From contig NZ_CP022188.1 of NCBI RefSeq assembly GCF_003111665.1, forward strand, positions 4,588,001 to 4,652,000: DNA of 64,000 nt. Reading direction: 5' to 3'. Position 1 is the stretch's first letter. The number at the start of each line of letters is the position of its first letter. The notes under the pieces are model-generated. The model did no database searches. It saw nothing but the letters and a program-made list of their open reading frames with translations, and was not told the origin of the DNA. The position numbers were made by a program, and so were the translations under genes. Origin of the DNA: Parazoarcus communis (GTDB lineage: Bacteria > Pseudomonadota > Gammaproteobacteria > Burkholderiales > Rhodocyclaceae). Positions 49,579-56,732 of this stretch are shown one piece after another.

Positions 49579-49621
49579 CTCTCTTCTCCTTTGGCGATCA
49601 GTCCATGCGGACAGCAACTGC

Positions 49622-49670
49622 ATCGTAATCTCGCAATTCATCCGTGTCAACTGAGTGATCTATATGAGTT
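49622..49670 (-). promoter_or_regulatory. suyA promoter with upstream operator element
   Basis: On the minus strand TTGACA (49645-49650), 17 bases, TACGAT (49622-49627). Just upstream is AACTCATATAG (49660-49670), nearly repeated as AACTCATCTAG against the -35 box of the UPF0324 exporter gene (51443-51453). It is probably a GntR-type operator controlling lyase and exporter together. Confidence 0.65.
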
Positions 49671-49749
49671 GGATGTTTCGCTTAACTTTTTTCGAGTTCA
49701 GATGAAATGCGGGGTCGCGGCTGGCATGGCGTGAGTGCCCGCGCACACA

Positions 49750-49806
49750 CTCATACGGATGAGATGTATCGCTCAAGCCTTGATCTCGCGCGGGATTTGG
49801 TATGAT
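49750..49806 (+). promoter_or_regulatory. Promoter region of the first GntR gene
   Basis: CTCAT (49750-49754) and ATGAG (49759-49763) form an inverted repeat of the same CTCAT core seen in the suyA element. Downstream TTGATC (49780-49785) and TATGAT (49801-49806) may be -35 and -10, though the 15-base spacer is short. This would allow autoregulation. Confidence 0.4.
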
Positions 49807-49854
49807 TGATGCCCCTAGTGCCATTGCGCCTACTTCATCGAGGCCGCTCCCGCC

Positions 49855-50598
49855 ATGAACCAGATTTCACTGTCAGGCCTTCCCCTGGGCGCCCCGCTCT
49901 ACCAGGAAGTGAAGCGAAAAATCATGGAATCGCTGCGCAATGGCGAGTGGAAGCCGGGCGAAATCATCCCGTCGGAGAAGCGTCTGGGCGAGCGTTTCGG
50001 GGTCAGCATCGGCACCGTGCGCAAGGCGGTCGATGAACTGGTGGCGGAGAACATCCTCATCCGGCACCAGGGGCGCGGCACCTTCGTCACCTCCCACACG
50101 CACGATCGCTATGTGTTCGCCTTTTTCCACATCATTGGGCAGGACGGGCACAAGGAATACCCGAAGGTAGAACTCGAGGCGTTCGCCAGCATCAAGGCCG
50201 ATGCCGACATGGCCCAGCGCCTTGGCATACGCACCGGGTCGAAGCTTTTCCGCCTGACCAACCGGCTGAGCATCGCCGGCAAGCCACTGATCGTCGACGA
50301 CATCCACGTACCCGAGCGCAGCTTTCCGCATCTCACCGCAGAGATCGTGCGCAACCGGCCTGCCACGCTCTATCAGCTCTACCAGGACAACTTCGCCGTC
50401 GCCGTGCTGCGCACCGAGGAGCGCCTGCGTGCCTGCCTTGCCGACGAGCGCCTGGCCTCACTGCTCGAGGTCGAAGTGGGCGCACCCTTGCTGCACATCG
50501 TCAGGCTTGCACTGTCGTTCAACGATCTCGCAGTGGAGCTGCGTCACAGCTATGTGAACACCGCGCATCACGAGTATTTCGCCGAAGAGCACCAGTAA
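49855..50598 (+). CDS. GntR/HutC-family regulator, probable sulfolactate-responsive
   Basis: A 247-residue protein. The N-terminal winged helix (about 10-80) has YQEVKRKIMESLRNGEWKPGEIIPSEKRLGERFGVSIGTVRKAVDELVAENILIRHQGRGTFV, the classic GntR pattern. The C-terminal UTRA effector domain (about 95-245) ends in LLHIVRLALSFNDLAVELRHSYVNTAHHEYF. It is divergent from suyA, so it most likely controls the lyase operon in response to a sulfonate. It could be called SuyR by position, but the family of the published SuyR is not something I can verify here. Confidence 0.85.
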   Translation: MNQISLSGLPLGAPLYQEVKRKIMESLRNGEWKPGEIIPSEKRLGERFGVSIGTVRKAVDELVAENILIRHQGRGTFVTSHTHDRYVFAFFHIIGQDGHKEYPKVELEAFASIKADADMAQRLGIRTGSKLFRLTNRLSIAGKPLIVDDIHVPERSFPHLTAEIVRNRPATLYQLYQDNFAVAVLRTEERLRACLADERLASLLEVEVGAPLLHIVRLALSFNDLAVELRHSYVNTAHHEYFAEEHQ

Positions 50599-50601
50599 AC
50601 G

Positions 50602-51369
50602 TCAGTCCCGGCCGCGCCCGCGATCAGCTTCATGCAGGGTGCGCGAGTACTCGTAGTGTTCGGTCTTGACGAAGGAGTGGCGCAATTCGATCGGCGTACC
50701 GTCGACCGCAAACGCCCGCCGCACGATGTGCAGCAGCGGGTAGCCCGGATCGACCTCCAGGTCCGCAGCCTGCTGCGCGTTGGCCACGGTCGCGCGCAAG
50801 CGCTCTTCGATACGGGTCACCGACTGCCGGAACTGTTCTTCGTATAGCTGGTACAGCGTACCGCTGCGATCGGCCACCCGCTCGCGGCTGATCCCGGCAA
50901 AGCGCGCCGCCGGCAGCAGAACCTCGTCGACCAGGGTCGGCACGCCCTTCAGGGTCAGCAGGTTGCGCATGCGCACCACCTTGGCCCCCGGACTGATGCT
51001 CAGGTTGCGCGCGGCAAAAGCGTCTGCACGCAGACTGTCGAAGTCGATCAGGATCACAACCGGATAGATCCGCTGTCCGTCATGTCCGCAGACATTGAAG
51101 AAGCTGAACAGATAGCGGTTGCGATCATGCGCGGTCACGAAGGTGCCGCGCCCCTGATGGCGCACCAGCACGTCCTCGTCGACCAGTTCATCCAGCGCGC
51201 GCCGGACCGTTCCCATACTGACGCCAAAGCCATCCGACAGTTTGCGCTCCGACGGAATCGCCTGCGCCGGACGCCAGGTGCCGAGCCCGATCAATTCGAT
51301 CAGCCCGCGCTTTACCCACTTGTAGAGTGGTTCGTCGAACTTCCGCAATTCCCTGATGTGCAATTCCAT
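50602..51369 (-). CDS. GntR/HutC-family regulator, paralogue of the preceding one
   Basis: A 255-residue protein with the same architecture: YKWVKRGLIELIGLGTWRPAQAIPSERKLSDGFGVSMGTVRRALDELVDEDVLVRHQGRGTFVTAHDRNRYLFSFFNV, then a UTRA domain ending IELRHSFVKTEHYEYS. The two proteins match strongly in both domains and are convergent, three bases apart, so they are an inverted duplicate. It is divergent from the exporter gene. The ATG at 51369 is preferred to 51372 because of its spacing from GGGAGG. Confidence 0.85.
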   Translation of the reverse strand: MELHIRELRKFDEPLYKWVKRGLIELIGLGTWRPAQAIPSERKLSDGFGVSMGTVRRALDELVDEDVLVRHQGRGTFVTAHDRNRYLFSFFNVCGHDGQRIYPVVILIDFDSLRADAFAARNLSISPGAKVVRMRNLLTLKGVPTLVDEVLLPAARFAGISRERVADRSGTLYQLYEEQFRQSVTRIEERLRATVANAQQAADLEVDPGYPLLHIVRRAFAVDGTPIELRHSFVKTEHYEYSRTLHEADRGRGRD

Positions 51370-51442
51370 CATGTCCTCCCCCGCCTCGATGCAACATCGA
51401 CTCCGATGCACGGAATCATCTTTCCAACACTCTACATCACCT

Positions 51443-51483
51443 AACTCATCTAGTTGACCTATATCTTACATCTCCGCTAGCAT
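51443..51483 (+). promoter_or_regulatory. Promoter and operator of the UPF0324 exporter gene
   Basis: AACTCATCTAG (51443-51453) directly abuts TTGACC (51454-51459); 18 bases later is TAGCAT (51478-51483). The element is the counterpart of that before suyA, and AACT/AGTT within it form a short palindrome. Confidence 0.6.
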
Positions 51484-51553
51484 TGACCCTGAAATGTCAT
51501 TACGCCCGATCCGCTGCCCGGTCGGCCTCAAGCGCACGTCACATGGAAGGATC

Positions 51554-52582
51554 ATGAGCACAGCCACGATGTCCAGCATTGCCGCCAACCTGCGCAGCAC
51601 CACCGCGCGTATGCCGGGCCTGATGACGGCCCTTGTCATCGCGCTCGCCTCCACCTTCATCGCCGAGCACTACGGCGGCCCGCAGTTTCTCTATGCCTTG
51701 CTGGTCGGCATGGCCTTCCACTACCTGGCGGCGGAACCCAGAACGCGCATCGGCATCGATTTCGCCGCGCGTGGGGTGCTGCGCTTCGGTGTGGCCTTGC
51801 TCGGTGCGCGCATCACCGTCGGCCAGATCGCCGACCTTGGCGCCGGGCCGATCGCACTGGTGGTGGCAGGCGTGGGCGCCACGCTGCTGTTCGGTTCGCT
51901 GCTTGCGCGCCGCCTCGGACGCACCGGGCCGGAAGGTCTGCTCGGCGGCGGCGCAGTGGCAATCTGTGGCGCGTCGGCCGCGCTGGCCATCGCTGCGGCC
52001 CTGCCCAAGAACGATCAGAACCAGCGCATGACGCTGCTGACCGTGGTCACGGTCACCGCCCTGTCGACGGTGGCGATGATCGCCTACCCGCTGATCGCGA
52101 AGCTGCTCGAACTCAGCCCGGAGATGACCGCCGTGTTCTTTGGCGGTACGATTCACGATGTCGCACAGGTCGTGGGCGCGGGTTTTCTGATCTCGCCTCA
52201 GGTGGCCGAAACCGCCACCCTGGTGAAGCTGTTCCGGGTCGCATTGCTGGTGCCGGTCGTACTCATGATCTCGCTCAGCTTCCGTCGCCAGAACAAGGAC
52301 AACGATGAACCGGTCACGCTGCTCCCCCGCTTTCTCGTCGGCTTCATCATCCTCGTGCTGATCAACAGTGCCGGCCTGCTCACCACCGAAGTCAGCGACT
52401 CCCTGTCGAGCCTGTCGCGCTGGTGCCTGGTCGTGGCGATCTCCGCCCTCGGGGTCAAGACGTCCTTTGCCGAGTTGCGCACCGTCGGCTGGCAGCCGAT
52501 CGCCCTGATCGTGGCCAATACGATCTTCCTTGCCCTGTGGGTGCTGGGCGGCATCTACCTGCTCGAGCACGTCATCAAATGA
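51554..52582 (+). CDS. UPF0324/YeiH-family membrane protein, probable sulfite exporter
   Basis: A 342-residue protein with about ten helices and family segments GPQFLYALLVGMAFHYLA, GVLRFGVALLGARITVGQIADLGAGPIA, GLLGGGAVAICGASAALAIAAALP, and FFGGTIHDVAQVVGAGF. Members beside sulfonate-degrading genes (CuyZ/SuyZ types) have been proposed to export sulfite or sulfate. SuyAB makes sulfite, which must be removed, and both promoters share an operator. The start at 51554 has GGAAGG; a longer frame from 51494 lacks a ribosome site. Transport is inferred. Confidence 0.8.
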   Translation: MSTATMSSIAANLRSTTARMPGLMTALVIALASTFIAEHYGGPQFLYALLVGMAFHYLAAEPRTRIGIDFAARGVLRFGVALLGARITVGQIADLGAGPIALVVAGVGATLLFGSLLARRLGRTGPEGLLGGGAVAICGASAALAIAAALPKNDQNQRMTLLTVVTVTALSTVAMIAYPLIAKLLELSPEMTAVFFGGTIHDVAQVVGAGFLISPQVAETATLVKLFRVALLVPVVLMISLSFRRQNKDNDEPVTLLPRFLVGFIILVLINSAGLLTTEVSDSLSSLSRWCLVVAISALGVKTSFAELRTVGWQPIALIVANTIFLALWVLGGIYLLEHVIK

Positions 52583-53418
52583 GCGCGCCATCCACATTCG
52601 ACGGCGAGCGCCTGCTCGCAGTGGCGCGCGACGCTGCCGGCGCCGCGAGCAGGATTGCGCATCAGGGCTGGCTGCAGCGCGACAGCATCGAAGTGGCCGA
52701 CAAGGGCGCGGGCGATGTCGTCACCTCGATAGACCTTGCGGCCGAAACCGCAGCCATCGGCATCATCCGCAGCGCCTGCCCGGATCACGCCATTCTCTCG
52801 GAGGAAGCCGGTGGCGATGGCGTCGAGTCGGATTACCTGTGGGTGATCGACCCGATCGACGGCTCAGTGAACTTCGCGCACGGGCTGGCGGACTTCGCGG
52901 TGTCGGTAGCCTGCCTGCATCGCGGGCAGGCACTGGTCGGCGTCATCGTCGATCCGGTGCGTGGCGACACCTACTCGGCCGTCCGTGGCGGTGGCGCCTG
53001 GCGCAATGGCAGCCGGATACACGTTTCATCGTGCAGCGAGCTGAAACACGCCCTGCTCGGCACCGTGTTCCCCAAGCCGGGCGCAGCTGCCATGGCGGGC
53101 TATCTGCCGGCCCTGGGCGCCGCACTGAACACCGCGCAAGGCGTCAGACGCTCGGGTTCGATGGTGCTCGATCTCGCACGCGTGGCCAGCGGCCAGCTCG
53201 ACGGCTTCTGGCAGGTCGGCATGAAAGCCTGGGATCTTGCTGCAGGCAGCCTGATGATCGAGGAGGCAGGCGGCCGCCTCGACTTGCGCGGCACGCAGAA
53301 TACACGCCCCGCCGGGTCGGTACTCGACACCCGGTCGTGCATCGTCGCAGCGCCTGACCTGCTGGAAGCACTCGCCCGCCTGCTCGACGGCTTCGACGCG
53401 GAAAGCAGCCGGACCTGA
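52579..53418 (+). CDS. Inositol-monophosphatase-family phosphatase
   Basis: A 279-residue Mg2+-dependent phosphatase. Motif 1 is LSEEAGGDG with the metal Glu; motif 2 is VIDPIDGSVNFAHGLADFAVSVA (D-P-I-D-G); motif 3 is MKAWDLAAGSLMIEEAGG (W-D-x-A-A-G). All metal ligands are present. The family covers inositol phosphate, PAP/PAPS (CysQ) and sugar phosphate hydrolysis; the substrate cannot be chosen from sequence. Its ATG overlaps the exporter stop (ATGA), so it is expressed with a sulfonate-pathway gene. A PAP or phospho-sulfonate substrate is possible. Confidence 0.85.
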   Translation: MSAPSTFDGERLLAVARDAAGAASRIAHQGWLQRDSIEVADKGAGDVVTSIDLAAETAAIGIIRSACPDHAILSEEAGGDGVESDYLWVIDPIDGSVNFAHGLADFAVSVACLHRGQALVGVIVDPVRGDTYSAVRGGGAWRNGSRIHVSSCSELKHALLGTVFPKPGAAAMAGYLPALGAALNTAQGVRRSGSMVLDLARVASGQLDGFWQVGMKAWDLAAGSLMIEEAGGRLDLRGTQNTRPAGSVLDTRSCIVAAPDLLEALARLLDGFDAESSRT

Positions 53419-53464
53419 ACCGCCTGCAGACGCCTGGATTCCGTCGCCTGCCGTGACGGCAGAT

Positions 53465-54523
53465 TCAGCCGCCCTCCGCCAGCACTGGCGGGGGTGCGGT
53501 CGTGCCGCGCACCACCAGCTCGGCATCCAGCTCGGTGTGGGCCGGCGGGTCCTGCCCGGCAAGGCGATCGAGCAGATAATCCGCCGCACGCCGCCCGATA
53601 TCGGCCGCCGGCACCCGGATCGTTGTCAGCGCAGGCACGAGGTTGGCCGAGATCGGCAGATCATCGAAGCCGACGATGGAAAGCCTTGCAGGCACGGCGA
53701 TACCCTGCGCCTGGGTCTCGAACAGCGCACCCATGGCCTGCACGTCATTACCGCAAATGACCGCGGTGGGTGGCTCCGGCAAACGCAGCAGGGTGCGCAG
53801 CGCCTCCCGCCCCTCGCGCACATCGTAGGCCCGCTCCAGGAACTGACCGGGCGCAATCTCCAGCCCGCGCTTTGCCAGCGCTTCGCGCACGCCCTCTGCA
53901 CGCGCACGTGCACGGTCGTTGTGGGCCGTGAAACCCGCCACCATCGCGATGCGCCGATGCCCCAGATCCATCAGATAGTCAGCGAGCCGCTGCCCTGCAC
54001 TGCGGTTGTCGAAGCCGATGGTCGGATGCGGCTGATCGGGCGCATGCACCCAGGTATTCACGTACGGCAGGCCCTTGGAGGCGAGCAGTTTGTACAGCTT
54101 GGGGTCGTGGCCTTCGCCCACGAAGACAAGACCATCCACCCCCCTGACGACCAGCGCATGAACCTCGCGCGCCTCTTCGTCGCTGTCGTATTCGGACGAC
54201 GCCACCAGCAGCGTGAAACCGCGCTGCGCCAGCCGGCGCTGCAACGCGTTGATGCCACTGGCGAAGATGGCGTTGTCGAGCGTGGGAACGATTGCACCAA
54301 TGGTTCGCAGGCGCCCGGAGGCCAGCGCCCGCGCCGCGCCGTCAGGCACATAACCCAGCTGCTCCACCGCCGCCATCACGCGCTGACGCATCTCGGGACG
54401 CACCTTGTCGGGTTCGTTCAGCACCCGAGACACCGAGGCTGTCGACACGCCGGCCGCACGCGCCACATCCGCCAGTACCGGCCTGTCATTTCGAATCGTT
54501 TCCCGCCTGCGGCCCTCGACCAT
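53465..54523 (-). CDS. LacI-family repressor of the hps genes
   Basis: A 352-residue protein. The HTH (about 15-40) reads VLADVARAAGVSTASVSRVLNEPDKV, followed by the hinge helix GYVPDGAARALASGR, then a periplasmic-binding-protein-like effector domain (IGAIVPTLDNAIFASGINALQRRL ... VGFDDLPISANLVPALTTI). It is divergent from the TRAP/hps block. TGTAAGCGCTTACA, a typical LacI/GalR operator with the central CG, occurs in both downstream promoters, making this its likely binder. The inducer is probably DHPS or a metabolite. Confidence 0.88.
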   Translation of the reverse strand: MVEGRRRETIRNDRPVLADVARAAGVSTASVSRVLNEPDKVRPEMRQRVMAAVEQLGYVPDGAARALASGRLRTIGAIVPTLDNAIFASGINALQRRLAQRGFTLLVASSEYDSDEEAREVHALVVRGVDGLVFVGEGHDPKLYKLLASKGLPYVNTWVHAPDQPHPTIGFDNRSAGQRLADYLMDLGHRRIAMVAGFTAHNDRARARAEGVREALAKRGLEIAPGQFLERAYDVREGREALRTLLRLPEPPTAVICGNDVQAMGALFETQAQGIAVPARLSIVGFDDLPISANLVPALTTIRVPAADIGRRAADYLLDRLAGQDPPAHTELDAELVVRGTTAPPPVLAEGG

Positions 54524-54548
54524 GCACGTTTCCTGTGTGTCCGAACAG

Positions 54549-54641
54549 ATACGAATGGTAGCGTTTTCAGCTCCCGCTGCAACACTTTGATGCCGTCAAG
54601 TCATTCAGATGATACGAATGAATAAATATAGAAATTTCTAT
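54549..54641. repeat. Small repeats in the lacI-TRAP spacer
   Basis: ATACGAAT occurs at 54549-54556 and 54612-54619 and, inverted, at 58141-58148 beside the hpsN operator. TCATTC and GAATGA flank the second copy. A perfect 14-bp palindrome ATAGAAATTTCTAT (54628-54641) lies immediately before the -35 box. These may be further regulator sites. Confidence 0.4.
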
Positions 54642-54693
54642 TTGACAAAGCCGCCGATCTGCATTTAACTACACCAAAATGTAAGCGCTTACA
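54642..54693 (+). promoter_or_regulatory. TRAP operon promoter with LacI-type operator
   Basis: TTGACA (54642-54647), 16 bases, TTTAAC (54664-54669). The operator TGTAAGCGCTTACA is at 54680-54693, covering the start of the transcript, a position suited to roadblock repression. Confidence 0.8.
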
Positions 54694-54719
54694 GGCGCCA
54701 TAACGAAGGAGACAAATCA

Positions 54720-54998
54720 GTGCAGAACCCGTCCACACATGGGGGGCCACCCCCGCACACCCGTCTGCTGCTCCGCCTGTCGGCCGCAGCCTTCGCGATC
54801 TTCTGGGCCGCCATCATTAGCGGAAAACTGCGTACGAGCTTCGGTTACGACCAGTTCCCCCTTGTCCCCGAAATGCTGCTTGCACTAATTCTCGCACTGG
54901 GCCTGGCCATCGGCCTCGGCGCCTGCCTGCTCGAAGAACAACGGAGGGCAATCAACGCCCCCGCGCTGGACACCACCACCGAAGGAGACACGAAATGA
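54720..54998 (+). CDS. Small membrane protein at the head of the TRAP operon
   Basis: A 92-residue protein starting at GTG 54720 after AAGGAGACAAATCA, the same 14-base ribosome-site context as hpsN. Two hydrophobic segments are visible: about 16-35 (LLRLSAAAFAIFWAAIISG) and about 50-70 (MLLALILALGLAIGLGACLL). A Pro-rich cytoplasmic or periplasmic N-terminus precedes them and a charged tail follows. It overlaps dctP (ATGA). It is not recognised; it may assist TRAP assembly. Confidence 0.7.
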   Translation: MQNPSTHGGPPPHTRLLLRLSAAAFAIFWAAIISGKLRTSFGYDQFPLVPEMLLALILALGLAIGLGACLLEEQRRAINAPALDTTTEGDTK

Positions 54999-56155
54999 AC
55001 ACAAAAATCCAGAGCAACGAGCCGCAACAGATTGAACGCCGCCGCTTCTTCCAGATGAGCGGACGCTTCGGCTTCACCGCAGCCGTCGCCGGTGTCAGTG
55101 CAGGCGCACTGTTCTCGGACGACGCCATGGCGCAGGTCGCCAACGAAGAGCGCGAGCGCGAAAGCAAGGCCAAATTCCAGGTCATCATGGCCACCGAGTA
55201 CATCCTCGGCGCCAGCCGCAGCTACCCGATGATGCAGCTCGATCTGAAGGAAAACCTGCAGAATTTCACCCAGGGAAACGTCTACGTCAAGCTCTCGCCG
55301 GGCGGGCAACTGGGCGTCGGTGGCGCGCTGGTGAGCAAGGTACAGAACGGCACGGTGCCGATCGCGATGCATTCCATCTCGAACTTCGCGCCTTTCGCCC
55401 CCGCGGTCGATCTGATCAACATCCCCTACTGGTGCGGCAACAACCAGCAGTTCGTGAACCTGGTGACGTCTGCCGCCTGGCGCAACCGGGTGCATCCTGC
55501 GGTCGAGGCGCGCGGTTTCAAGCCACTGATGTACGTGTGCATCGACCCGCGCACGGTCGCGATCCGCAAGGGCTTGCGCGATCGCCCGGTATCGGTGCCG
55601 GACGACATTGCCGGCATCAAGTTTCGCGTGCCTTCGTCAAAAGTGCTGCAGACCTTCTACCGCCTCGCCGGCGCCAACCCCACGCCGGTGGCCTGGGGTG
55701 AGACCAGCTCGGCGATGAAACAGGGCGTGGCCGACGCGCTCGACCCCAGCCTGCAGGCCCTGCTGACATTCGGCTTTGCCGACACCCTGCACTCGATCTC
55801 GACCATCCGTTCGGTACCCGACGCTCAGATCTACTCGTGCAACCTGCAGTGGTTCAACAGCCTGCCCAAGGACATTCAGGCCGGCATCACCGAAGCCGCC
55901 GACGTCACCTTCCGTCAGAACCTCGCCCGCGTGCCCGCATCGCGCGCCTACGCCATGGATCAGCTGCGCCAGGCCGGCGTCAGGATCCACGTGCCGGCCG
56001 CTGACGACATCAAGCAATGGGTGGCGCGCTGCGGTCACCAGTTGCCGGCCTGGGATGCGATGAAGGCGGAGTTCGCCGGCTCGCTCGCCGACTTCAACAA
56101 ACTGCTCGAAGCTGCCAACACCCAGGGCGACTACCACGTCCAGGACGTGTCATGA
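54995..56155 (+). CDS. dctP: TRAP transporter substrate-binding protein (DctP type), likely for DHPS
   Basis: A 386-residue protein with a twin-arginine signal (ERRRFFQMSG at 14-23, hydrophobic stretch, DDAMAQV with cleavage near residue 46). The body shows TRAP motifs: SPGGQLGVGGALVSKVQNGTV, DDIAGIKFRVPSSKVLQTFYRLAGANPTPVAWGE and KQGVADALDPSLQALLTFGF. It delivers substrate to the DctQM pair that follows. Linkage to hpsNOP makes DHPS the best candidate, as with HpsKLM of other degraders. ATGA coupling with the small gene upstream. Confidence 0.88.
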   Translation: MNTKIQSNEPQQIERRRFFQMSGRFGFTAAVAGVSAGALFSDDAMAQVANEERERESKAKFQVIMATEYILGASRSYPMMQLDLKENLQNFTQGNVYVKLSPGGQLGVGGALVSKVQNGTVPIAMHSISNFAPFAPAVDLINIPYWCGNNQQFVNLVTSAAWRNRVHPAVEARGFKPLMYVCIDPRTVAIRKGLRDRPVSVPDDIAGIKFRVPSSKVLQTFYRLAGANPTPVAWGETSSAMKQGVADALDPSLQALLTFGFADTLHSISTIRSVPDAQIYSCNLQWFNSLPKDIQAGITEAADVTFRQNLARVPASRAYAMDQLRQAGVRIHVPAADDIKQWVARCGHQLPAWDAMKAEFAGSLADFNKLLEAANTQGDYHVQDVS

Positions 56156-56721
56156 ACAGCGCAGTCATGACTGCCAGGAACCACCCGGAAGCGACGGTAC
56201 CAGCCCCGCGGGGCTGGCTTGCGCAGATCGACCGCAACGGTGAGCGCTGGCTGTTGCTGTTCTTCTACGCCACCATCATCTCGGTCATCTCGGTCGATGT
56301 GGTGCGCCGTTTCGGACTGTCCTACTCGTCCGTATGGGGCGAAGAGGTCGCGCGCTACGCCTTCATCTACCTGACGTGGATCGCCGCCGCCTTCGCCGTG
56401 CGTGACCGGGCACATATCCGCATCGACGCCCTGGTTCAGGCACTGCCGGCACGCGGACGGGCAATCTCCTGGCTGCTGAGCGATTTCTTCACCCTCGTGT
56501 TCGCGGTGATCGCGCTCTACCTGTCGATCGAACCTGTCCTCACGTCGATCAGATTCGGTTCGGTGACACCGGGCTTGCGCGTCAGTCAGGCGTGGTTCCT
56601 GGTTGCCGTCCCCTTCGGCTTCTCCTGCATCGTGCTGCGGGTGTTGCAGTCGATGCGTCGCGATATCAAGGACCTGAAGGCCGGACGACCGCCCTTCGAG
56701 GGCCACAAACTGTTCGACTGA
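56152..56721 (+). CDS. dctQ: TRAP transporter small membrane subunit (DctQ type)
   Basis: A 189-residue protein with four helices (e.g. WLLLFFYATIISVISVDVVRRF, ISWLLSDFFTLVFAVIALYLSIEPVL) and the family signature SVWGEEVARYAFIYLTWIAAAFAVRDRAHIRIDAL. It overlaps dctP (ATGA) and precedes dctM by 11 bases. Confidence 0.9.
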   Translation: MNSAVMTARNHPEATVPAPRGWLAQIDRNGERWLLLFFYATIISVISVDVVRRFGLSYSSVWGEEVARYAFIYLTWIAAAFAVRDRAHIRIDALVQALPARGRAISWLLSDFFTLVFAVIALYLSIEPVLTSIRFGSVTPGLRVSQAWFLVAVPFGFSCIVLRVLQSMRRDIKDLKAGRPPFEGHKLFD

Positions 56722-56732
56722 GGAGAACCGCA

